DNA of 6,667 nt from Sulfurovum sp. (lineage in GTDB: Bacteria; Campylobacterota; Campylobacteria; Campylobacterales; Sulfurovaceae), in assembly GCA_024763575.1 (NCBI GenBank), contig JANTFF010000038.1, positions 1 through 6,667 of the forward strand, in the 5' to 3' direction. The notes beneath the pieces were generated by a model that was given only the letters and a program-made list of their open reading frames with translations, had not been told where the DNA came from and searched no databases. Shown here piece by piece: positions 1 to 6,246 of the stretch. The translations under genes and the position numbers were made by a program. The stretch's first letter is position 1. The number at the start of each line of letters is the position of its first letter.

Positions 1-144
1 AAATTGAAGTAAATAGAATATTATTACATCATAGATTAAAAATTATTTTTGATATTCTTGTGATTTCTATGATTTTCTATTGAAAAAGATACTATATTGT
101 ATCATAATATTTATCAATCTAGTATAAAATTAAAAAGTTTATAA

Positions 145-166
145 AACCCTAAAAAACTTTAGGGTT
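145..166 (-). terminator. Rho-independent terminator of the surface-protein operon
   Basis: A perfect 9-bp stem (AACCCTAAA pairing with TTTAGGGTT) closes a 4-nt loop and begins 8 nt past the stop codon of the beta-barrel gene. On the minus strand it is followed by TTTTAT and, a few bases on, by another T run. That is the usual layout of an intrinsic terminator, and it ends transcription coming from the two genes above it. The stem is AT-rich apart from three central G-C pairs, so it may be moderately leaky. Confidence 0.75.
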
Positions 167-174
167 AGAATTTT

Positions 175-972
175 CTAAAAGTCGTAAGTAACCCCTGCAC
201 TAACTGCATCTAGTATAGGTGCATGTTTCTTAGCAACCATTCTCTCATAATCAACAAAAAGACCTACACCTTTCTCTTGGTCACCATGACCATCAAAAGG
301 TCTTGAATATCTACCATCTTTTGGTGTATCTTTTGATAAATCAACCTCTATACCAGCACCTAATGCCAAACTTTCAGTATCTGCATGAGGCATACTACCT
401 TTTGTTTTGGTTTTTCCAGCACCTATTAAACCATATATATTAGAACTATTTCCTACAGGTAACATAGGCTTTACAAATATACCTGCATGTTCTACTCTAC
501 TACCATCTGATTTCCAATTTGTTTTTAGACCTCTTGCTTCCACACCAACATATTGATTAAAATCATATCCAACTTTTGCCATTCCACCATAAGTAGTATC
601 TCTATTTGTTACTTTTACTCCTTTTTTACAGTGACAACTATCCCTATATCTAGCTCCTGTAATACCTAATCCTGCATAAAATCCATTAGCAGATATATTT
701 TTTATAGGAACAGGAGCAGGTACTACTACAGGTACAGGTTTTGGTGCAACGATAACTGGTTCTGGTTTAGGTTCTGGTGCAACAACAACTGGTTCTTCAA
801 CAATAGGTTCAATATAGTCTGCTGGTTCTTCAACGATAGGTTCAATATATGCCTCTTCATCTGCAACAACAGCATCTTCTATTTCATAATCACTTACAGG
901 AGAAATATCTCCTCCTGCATAACCTAAACTTCCCAACAGTATAATTAGTGTCGATAATTTTAACATTTTCAT
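175..972 (-). CDS. Outer-membrane beta-barrel protein with acidic/Pro-rich N-terminal linker
   Basis: Predicted outer-membrane protein of 265 residues. Residues 1-19 form a typical Sec signal peptide (basic start, LIILLGSL core, probable cleavage after Ala19). Residues 28-61 are acidic and include an 11-residue unit, YIEPIVEEPAD, repeated almost twice. Residues 62-90 are Pro/Val-rich (PEPKPEP, PVPVVVPAPVP), like the extended periplasmic stretch of TonB-type proteins. From about residue 95 (NGFYAGLG) to the end, alternating Gly/aromatic strands resemble the small porin-like OMP beta-barrel family, probably eight strands. The protein ends in ...GVTYDF, with the C-terminal Phe that the Bam machinery recognises. 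A Cys-His-Cys triplet at 113-115 lies in the first loop. The start is supported by AAGGA six bases upstream. It follows the modular surface-protein gene by 14 nt, so the two are probably cotranscribed. The exact function is unknown; anchoring or presenting the upstream protein is an inference. Confidence 0.85.
   Translation of the reverse strand: MKMLKLSTLIILLGSLGYAGGDISPVSDYEIEDAVVADEEAYIEPIVEEPADYIEPIVEEPVVVAPEPKPEPVIVAPKPVPVVVPAPVPIKNISANGFYAGLGITGARYRDSCHCKKGVKVTNRDTTYGGMAKVGYDFNQYVGVEARGLKTNWKSDGSRVEHAGIFVKPMLPVGNSSNIYGLIGAGKTKTKGSMPHADTESLALGAGIEVDLSKDTPKDGRYSRPFDGHGDQEKGVGLFVDYERMVAKKHAPILDAVSAGVTYDF
791..849 (-). repeat. 33-bp period tandem repeat in the OMP linker
   Basis: Two copies of a 26-nt segment (791-816 and 824-849) differ at one base and are spaced 33 bp apart. 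They encode two copies of the 11-residue acidic unit YIEPIVEEPAD. The period is a multiple of three, so gain or loss of a unit would lengthen or shorten the linker without a frameshift. Confidence 0.8.
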
Positions 973-978
973 TTCATT

Positions 979-983
979 TCCTT
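979..983 (-). promoter_or_regulatory. Ribosome binding site of the beta-barrel gene
   Basis: AAGGA lies in the 14-nt gap after the upstream gene's stop codon, with six bases to the ATG at 972. An out-of-frame ATG at 975-977 is too close to the site to be used. A second in-frame ATG, two codons on, is further than the best spacing. This supports the start chosen for the OMP gene. Confidence 0.7.
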
Positions 984-986
984 TTT

Positions 987-2741
987 TTAATTTTGAATAA
1001 ATTCTTCTCTTTTAATAAAGATGGAACCTACTAATCCCATAATAAATAATAAAATAACAATACCTATACTATTAATTGATGGTATTGTTGATTTATAAGG
1101 TTCACAATCACAATCTGCATCTACTGTATGATTATTATCTGTTGAAGTGACAACTATATTTTTATTAGGTACAATACCAGCATCATAAATCAAATCATTT
1201 TCTACATTACCAATAGTGAATAATTCTGTTCTTCCACTACTATCTACATCAGAATCTTTTGCATCACTATCTCCCATATTTTGAGAGGTAAATATATAAT
1301 TATCAGGCAAATTGGTAAAACCTAAACTATAACTATCTGAAGATAGATTATCAAAATGATACTCTCCACTACTATTTGTAGTCGTTCTTTTAATTACGCT
1401 ACCACTGTTATTATAAAGAACTACGATAACATTATCTACACCACTCTCACCACTATCTTGAATACCATTTCTATTTGTATCATACCAAACTCTATCACCT
1501 ATAGTAATAGTATCATTTTCATCTTCTGCTAATGGTGGTACAGATGTTGGATTTACAGTTGGTTCTGGAATGGGTGTTGGTTGTTGTGGAACTGGTGTTG
1601 GTTGTTGTGGAACTGGTGTTGGTTGTATTGGTGGTGCTACTCTTGTCAAAGTAATTGTAGCCTCATTACTTTTTCCTCCACAAGTATCCCATACGGTATA
1701 TGATACAGGGGTAGGATTTCCAACAAAACTTGCCAAAGATACAAATGAAACTAAGCCATTATTATTTATATGCCATCTACCTTCATTCGCTACAGTAACT
1801 GTTTTGTTATTATCACTCAAAACAGCACCTGCTGGTACAGAGATAAATTGTACTGTTGAACTATTTAGCTCACATCTATTATCATCATGAACTATATCAT
1901 TTGATAATATATTGATATTCTTTAAAGTCCCTGCATAAGGCAAATCTTCACTATCATTAACACTCTCTGGTGCTTGATGTATAGGTTGATTATTACAACC
2001 ACCAGTTAAATGTGTTCCATTGTTTTCACTATTATACATAGTGCTAATATCATTTTGAGGTAATGCTATATTATATATTTTTATCTCATCTAGTTTGCCT
2101 TTGAAACTATTCATAGTATTTGAATAAAAATCACCTGTACCTATTAAAAGTTTTTCTGAATTAGAAGACGATGGGTCAATAGTATAGTTATTTGTTTTGT
2201 CAAGAACACCATTTATATATATTTTTATACTCTTTGCATCATTATCTCGAACCAATACAATATGTGTCCATTGATTTAGAGGTATAGCTGTGGTAGAGAA
2301 AGTATCAGCAACTCCATTATGTTTATATTTGAATTTTCCATCTTCCCATAAAACAAGTGAATACTCAGCACTGCTACCGAATTTTCTATTGGTAGTATTG
2401 GTATCACCTCCACCTCTTGATATAAGTGCTTGTCTCGTATTCTCTTTTGGATTTACCCAAAATGATATGGTTAAATTATTAACTAAATCCAAGTTAGCAT
2501 TATGCTTAACACTCATCATACCATTTCCCCGTAGAGATAATCCATTTTGGATTTTTCCACCATTTATTGAGATATTGGCATCTCCACCTAAAGTTCCATC
2601 AAGACCTGTGTTTTGATGATTTTTTGTTGTTTCATTTCCATCACACAATTCAAATCTATATTCTGCTTTTAGTGCAAAACTTATTGCTGTGGTTAAGACT
2701 AACAAAACTCCTATTGTAAATAATCTTCTAAAATAGCTCAT
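987..2741 (-). CDS. Modular surface adhesin: LamG, CshA repeat, SdrD-B, IPTL-CTERM-like tail
   Basis: Secreted multidomain protein of 584 residues, probably a surface adhesin. Residues 1-23 are a Sec signal peptide. About 26-240 resemble a LamG/concanavalin-like jelly roll (LTISFWVNP, QWTHIVLVRD, IKIYINGVLD, GKLDEIKIYNIAL), a fold that often binds glycans. About 260-368 match a CshA-type fibril repeat (ILSNDI, then EGRWHINNNGLVSF, then PTPVSYTVWDTCGG). A Pro-rich hinge at 369-403 contains PTPVPQQ repeats. About 411-523 are an SdrD-B-like calcium-stabilised domain, with IGDRVWYDTNRNGIQDSGE and an Asp-rich stretch at 491-500. Residues 553-584 are IPSINSIG, a hydrophobic helix and KREE, resembling an IPTL-CTERM exosortase signal. 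Cys33/Cys249 and Cys290/Cys354 are placed to form disulfides within domains. A Shine-Dalgarno AGGAG stands six bases before the ATG. The gene heads an operon with the beta-barrel gene. The ligand is unknown. Confidence 0.87.
   Translation of the reverse strand: MSYFRRLFTIGVLLVLTTAISFALKAEYRFELCDGNETTKNHQNTGLDGTLGGDANISINGGKIQNGLSLRGNGMMSVKHNANLDLVNNLTISFWVNPKENTRQALISRGGGDTNTTNRKFGSSAEYSLVLWEDGKFKYKHNGVADTFSTTAIPLNQWTHIVLVRDNDAKSIKIYINGVLDKTNNYTIDPSSSNSEKLLIGTGDFYSNTMNSFKGKLDEIKIYNIALPQNDISTMYNSENNGTHLTGGCNNQPIHQAPESVNDSEDLPYAGTLKNINILSNDIVHDDNRCELNSSTVQFISVPAGAVLSDNNKTVTVANEGRWHINNNGLVSFVSLASFVGNPTPVSYTVWDTCGGKSNEATITLTRVAPPIQPTPVPQQPTPVPQQPTPIPEPTVNPTSVPPLAEDENDTITIGDRVWYDTNRNGIQDSGESGVDNVIVVLYNNSGSVIKRTTTNSSGEYHFDNLSSDSYSLGFTNLPDNYIFTSQNMGDSDAKDSDVDSSGRTELFTIGNVENDLIYDAGIVPNKNIVVTSTDNNHTVDADCDCEPYKSTIPSINSIGIVILLFIMGLVGSIFIKREEFIQN
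1573..1626 (-). repeat. 21-bp tandem repeat encoding the Pro-rich hinge
   Basis: Two perfect, directly adjacent 21-bp copies (1573-1593 and 1594-1614, each beginning GGTGTTGGTTGT on the plus strand) are followed by a 12-bp partial third copy. They encode PTPVPQQ units between the fibril repeat and the SdrD-B-like domain. Identity at the DNA level points to recent duplication by slippage. The period is in frame, so copy-number change would alter hinge length only. Confidence 0.9.
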
Positions 2742-2747
2742 GCTATA

Positions 2748-2752
2748 CTCCT
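2748..2752 (-). promoter_or_regulatory. Ribosome binding site of the modular surface protein
   Basis: AGGAG lies six bases before the ATG at 2741. It is the only good Shine-Dalgarno sequence near the start, and the codons that follow encode a clear signal peptide, so the start is well supported. Confidence 0.75.
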
Positions 2753-2785
2753 ATAAATAATATTATGACTATAATCAATTAATAT

Positions 2786-2804
2786 ATAACATATCATAAC
2801 ATAT
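2786..2804 (-). promoter_or_regulatory. Candidate promoter of the surface operon, within a tandem nonamer
   Basis: The plus-strand nonamer ATAACATAT occurs twice, 10 bp apart (2786-2794 and 2796-2804). On the minus strand this region contains TGTTATGAT, an extended -10-like element with the hexamer TATGAT at 2793-2798. It would start a transcript near 2786 with a leader of about 45 nt before the surface-protein ATG. No -35 box is evident. The spacer is so AT-rich that chance matches are likely; the repeat is certain, the promoter reading is tentative. Confidence 0.3.
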
Positions 2805-2957
2805 TTAACTTTAAACATAATTAAAAATATTATAAATTATTGAAAATTAATATGTTATTTTGAAAAAAAATATAATCAATATTAGATTTTATATTAATTT
2901 ATCTTTGAATATGATTTTAAGTTTGATATTTTTATATTATTTTAAGAATTAGGAGTT

Positions 2958-2982
2958 TACTAGAGGTAGAGTACCTCTAGTA
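2958..2982 (-). terminator. Perfect 11-bp hairpin just after fusA, probable 3' end of the str operon
   Basis: TACTAGAGGTA pairs perfectly with TACCTCTAGTA across a 3-nt loop, starting 13 nt after the fusA stop codon. The position fits a terminator or 3'-end stabilising stem. The usual T tract is missing on the downstream side in the direction of fusA transcription, where AACTCC follows. The T run present (CTTTTTTAC) lies before the stem instead. Termination here may therefore be weak or may need Rho, with the stem marking a processed 3' end. Confidence 0.5.
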
Positions 2983-2995
2983 GTAAAAAAGAGTT

Positions 2996-5083
2996 TTAGT
3001 TTCTCTTTTCGATAATCTCTTTTGCAACATTTGCAGGAACTTCATCATAGTGGTCAAATTCCATAGCGTAAGTAGCACGACCTTGTGTCATAGAACGCAA
3101 GTCTGTTGAGTAACCGAACATTTCAGATAGTGGTACAAAAGCATCAACAATTTTGTTTCCTGCTCTATCACCCATACCTCGAACAATTCCTCTTCTTTTA
3201 GAAACATCACCAATAACATCTCCCATAAAGTCTTCTGGTACTTCAACTTCAACTTTCATCATTGGTTCAAGAATAACAGGGTTTGCTTCTCTACAACCAT
3301 CTCTGAAACCCATTGAACCTGCAAGTTTAAATGCCATCTCAGATGAATCCACATCATGATAACTACCATCATATAAAGTAACTTTTACATCTTCAACAGG
3401 ATAACCAGCTTGAATACCTCGAGCCATTGCCTCTTGGATACCTTTGTTAACTGGTTGGATAAACTCTTTTGGTACAACCCCACCTTTAATTTCATCAACA
3501 AATTCATAACCAGCACCAGCTTCTTGTGGTTCAATTTTCAAGAATACATGACCATACTGTCCTCGTCCACCTGACTGTTTAGCATATTTATACTCTTTGT
3601 TAACAGCACTTCTAATAGTCTCACGGTATGCAACTTGTGGAGCACCAACTTCTGCTTCTACTTTGAACTCTCTTTTCATTCTATCTACTAGAATTTCAAG
3701 GTGAAGTTCACCCATACCAGAGATAATAGTTTGACCTGATTCTTCATCAGAACTTACTCTAAATGATGGGTCTTCTGCTGCTAGTTTACCTAGTGCAATA
3801 CCCATCTTCTCTTGGTCAGCTTTGGTTTTTGGCTCAACTGCAACAGAGATAACTGGGTCTGGGAAATCCATTCTCTCCAAAACAACTTTATCAGCAGGGT
3901 CACATAGAGTATCTCCTGTAGTTGTACTTTTCAAACCAACAACAGCACCAATCTCTCCAGCATAAATCTCTTTGACCTCTTCTCTTTTGATAGCATGCAT
4001 TTTCATAATTCTACCAATTCGCTCTTTTTTATCTTTGGTTGAGTTATGAATATAAGAACCTGACTCTAAAACACCACGATAAACACGAATAAATGTCAAC
4101 TGTCCTACAAATGGGTCAGTCATAATTTTAAATGCTAGTGCTGCAAATGCACCATCATCTGTTGATGGGACTTCAATTTCTACATCTTCATCATCCATCA
4201 TACTACCTTTGATAGCAGGTGATTCAATTGGAGATGGGAGATAAGCAACAACAGCATCAAGAAGAGTCTGAACACCTTTATTTTTAAAAGCAGTCCCAAC
4301 AGTCATAGGAACGATATGCATACCAATAGTAGCATCTTTAATTCCTTTGACAATCTCTTCTTCGGTAAGCTCTTCGCCTTCCATATATTTTTCCATAAGC
4401 TCTTCGTTACAATCAGCAGAAGAAATCTCTTCAATCAATTTTTCACGATACTCTTCAACAATATCTTCCATATCAGCAGGGATATCTTCTACATGATAGT
4501 TAGAACCCATAGCAGCGTCTTGATCCCAAACAATTGCTTTCATCTTAACAAGGTCAACAACACCTTGGAAATTCTCTTCTGCACCAATTGGAAGTTGGAT
4601 AGGAACAGGGTTACCTTTTAGTCTATCTTTAATTTGTCTCTCAACTTCATAAAAATCTGCACCTGTTCTATCATATTTATTTACAAATACAATTGATGGT
4701 ACACCATAACGGTTTCTCTGTCTCCAAACAGTTTCTGATTGAGGTTGAACTCCACCAACAGCACAAAATACAGATACAGCACCATCAAGAACTCTCATAG
4801 ACCGTTCAACTTCAATAGTAAAGTCAACGTGGCCGGGAGTGTCAATAATATTAATCTGTTTACCACTCCATTCACAAGTAGTAGCAGCAGAAGTAATTGT
4901 AATACCTCTCTCTTGCTCTTGTTCCATCCAATCCATTGTTGCAGCACCATCATGTACTTCACCAATTTTATGCTCAACACCTGTATAGAATAGAATTCTC
5001 TCTGTAGTTGTTGTTTTACCTGCATCAATATGTGCAGCGATACCGATATTTCTTACATCTTCGAGTTTGTGCGTTCTTGCCAT
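2996..5083 (-). CDS. fusA: Translation elongation factor G
   Basis: Cytoplasmic GTPase that drives movement of tRNAs and mRNA through the ribosome after peptide-bond formation and, with ribosome recycling factor, helps split ribosomes. It is complete at 695 residues, a usual bacterial length. The GTP-binding motifs are all present: AHIDAGKT (17-24), RGITIT (59-64), DTPGHVDF (81-88, with catalytic His85), NKYD (135-138) and GTAFKNKG (263-270). NKYD has Tyr where NKMD is common, but the essential Asn, Lys and Asp are kept. Domain II follows at about 305-400 and domain III at about 405-480 (MGELHLEI at 457-464). Domain IV (about 483-605) has GRGQYGHV and the tip segment SYHDVDSSE, and domain V runs to about 690 ([19 protein letters not shown]). 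It is the last gene of the rpsL-rpsG-fusA operon; no tuf gene follows. Confidence 0.98.
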   Translation of the reverse strand: MARTHKLEDVRNIGIAAHIDAGKTTTTERILFYTGVEHKIGEVHDGAATMDWMEQEQERGITITSAATTCEWSGKQINIIDTPGHVDFTIEVERSMRVLDGAVSVFCAVGGVQPQSETVWRQRNRYGVPSIVFVNKYDRTGADFYEVERQIKDRLKGNPVPIQLPIGAEENFQGVVDLVKMKAIVWDQDAAMGSNYHVEDIPADMEDIVEEYREKLIEEISSADCNEELMEKYMEGEELTEEEIVKGIKDATIGMHIVPMTVGTAFKNKGVQTLLDAVVAYLPSPIESPAIKGSMMDDEDVEIEVPSTDDGAFAALAFKIMTDPFVGQLTFIRVYRGVLESGSYIHNSTKDKKERIGRIMKMHAIKREEVKEIYAGEIGAVVGLKSTTTGDTLCDPADKVVLERMDFPDPVISVAVEPKTKADQEKMGIALGKLAAEDPSFRVSSDEESGQTIISGMGELHLEILVDRMKREFKVEAEVGAPQVAYRETIRSAVNKEYKYAKQSGGRGQYGHVFLKIEPQEAGAGYEFVDEIKGGVVPKEFIQPVNKGIQEAMARGIQAGYPVEDVKVTLYDGSYHDVDSSEMAFKLAGSMGFRDGCREANPVILEPMMKVEVEVPEDFMGDVIGDVSKRRGIVRGMGDRAGNKIVDAFVPLSEMFGYSTDLRSMTQGRATYAMEFDHYDEVPANVAKEIIEKRN

Positions 5084-5095
5084 AACCTTATTTCC

Positions 5096-5577
<482 letters not shown>

Positions 5578-5615
5578 ATATCTTCAATCGTTTAAATTAT
5601 TGATTTACTCAAGTC

Positions 5616-5664
5616 TTGTCCCCTAAGGTTTATCGACAACACCTGTTTAAGCCCTCTTTAGGCC
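5616..5664 (-). promoter_or_regulatory. Possible S7-responsive RNA structure in the rpsL-rpsG gap
   Basis: In the minus-strand RNA, GGCCU (5660-5664) can pair with GGGCU (5650-5654), including two G-U pairs. Just downstream, AGGU (5641-5644) can pair with ACCU (5626-5629), and UUGUC (5635-5639) with GACAA (5616-5620). The last two helices interleave, which is a pseudoknot arrangement. In E. coli the equivalent gap is the S7 repressor site. The helices are short and no sequence match to the known site was recognised, so this is a candidate only. Confidence 0.3.
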
Positions 5665-5695
5665 AACACTATTTGATTAATTTGTAGCTATCTAA

Positions 5696-6067
5696 TTATT
5701 TTGGTTTTTTAGTACCATATTTAGAACGAGCAACAGTTCTACCATTTACACCTGAAGCATCTAATGCACCACGAACGATATGATATTTCACACCTGGTAA
5801 ATCTTTAATTCTTCCTCCACGCACTAGTACAATTGAGTGTTCTTGAAGATTATGACCCTCACCACCAATATATGAAATAACTTCAAATCCACTTGTCAAT
5901 CTAACTTTGGCAACTTTTCTAAGAGCTGAGTTAGGTTTTTTTGGAGTTGTCGTATAAACTCTAGTACATACCCCTCTTCTTTGAGGACAGCTAACTAACG
6001 CTGGTGATTTTGATTTTTTAATCACTTTTTTTCGTTCTTTACGAACTAATTGATTAATTGTAGGCAA
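5696..6067 (-). CDS. rpsL: 30S ribosomal protein S12, TTG start
   Basis: Protein of the 30S decoding centre, important for accurate codon reading. It is complete at 123 residues and conserved across its length: [64 protein letters not shown] and [10 protein letters not shown]. Lys43 and Lys88, where changes in other bacteria give streptomycin resistance, are both the wild-type Lys. Asp89 is the residue that is methylthiolated in E. coli. The start codon is TTG at 6065-6067. In the same frame a TAG stop lies five codons upstream (6080-6082) with no ATG or GTG between, so no conventional start is possible. AAGGA lies six bases before the TTG. It is the first gene of the str operon, preceded by a structured leader. 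Confidence 0.97.
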   Translation of the reverse strand: MPTINQLVRKERKKVIKKSKSPALVSCPQRRGVCTRVYTTTPKKPNSALRKVAKVRLTSGFEVISYIGGEGHNLQEHSIVLVRGGRIKDLPGVKYHIVRGALDASGVNGRTVARSKYGTKKPK

Positions 6068-6073
6068 TACAAT

Positions 6074-6078
6074 TCCTT
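6074..6078 (-). promoter_or_regulatory. rpsL ribosome binding site, decides the TTG start
   Basis: AAGGA lies six bases before the TTG at 6067 and just after the in-frame TAG stop (6080-6082). This fixes TTG as the initiation codon. The site lies 26 nt after the end of the leader hairpin, outside the stem and apparently free for ribosomes. Confidence 0.75.
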
Positions 6079-6104
6079 TCTATAGATATTTTGAATTAAA
6101 TCTG

Positions 6105-6160
6105 GACTTGAAAATCCCCAAAAAACGGTGTTTATTCGCTTTTTAGGGATTTTCAGAGTC
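6105..6160 (-). promoter_or_regulatory. Long 5'-leader hairpin of the rpsL operon
   Basis: Bases 6137-6160 pair with 6105-6127 around a 9-nt loop. The helix has about 23 pairs and one bulged base, with a perfect 10-bp core (TGAAAATCCC / GGGATTTTCA). The two imperfect positions (6119/6145 and 6125/6139) become G-U pairs in RNA read from the minus strand, but A-C mismatches on the other strand, so the fold suits rpsL-direction RNA. No T tract follows, so it does not look like a terminator. It would stand about 8 nt from the inferred 5' end of the mRNA, where such stems often protect the message or receive regulators. Confidence 0.6.
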
Positions 6161-6170
6161 TAAAAATGGT

Positions 6171-6191
6171 GCATATTATATCCAAATATGC
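6171..6191 (-). promoter_or_regulatory. rpsL-rpsG-fusA promoter with overlapping 7-bp inverted repeat
   Basis: A perfect TATAAT box (6175-6180) lies in an AT-rich stretch between the globin gene and rpsL, with no clear -35 element, as is usual for sigma-70 promoters in Campylobacterota. Transcription would start near 6168 and give a leader of about 100 nt. The box lies in an inverted repeat, GCATATT and AATATGC separated by 7 bases. Most of that repeat is upstream of the inferred start site, so a DNA operator is more likely than an RNA stem. The promoter call is firm; the operator idea is tentative. Confidence 0.6.
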
Positions 6192-6246
6192 TTATTTTTG
6201 TATGATTTTATATATTTTTTTCTATTGTTAGGATTTTGTATGCTAC

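Noticed and set aside
88..103. GATAC/GTATC inverted repeat in the AT-rich left end
   Set aside because: Five-bp arms in such AT-rich sequence are expected by chance, and no gene start lies nearby to be regulated.
1573..1626. CRISPR-like repeats
   Set aside because: The copies are adjacent with no spacers, in frame, and encode a Pro-rich hinge.
1570..1890. Plus-strand open frame with GVGCCGT-type repeats
   Set aside because: It is the antisense of the adhesin's Pro-rich hinge and fibril repeat; the Cys/Gly repeats are a by-product of the 21-bp DNA repeat, and there is no ribosome site.
2290..2616. Plus-strand open frame of 108 codons
   Set aside because: It lies wholly opposite the LamG domain, which has clear family motifs; the product has no recognisable features.
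3153..5028. Several plus-strand and one minus-strand frame inside fusA
   Set aside because: All overlap the fully conserved EF-G reading frame and have low-complexity products typical of shadow frames.
6105..6160. Terminator for the globin gene
   Set aside because: Neither strand has a T tract after the stem, and the structure lies downstream of the strong -10 box, so a leader element fits better.
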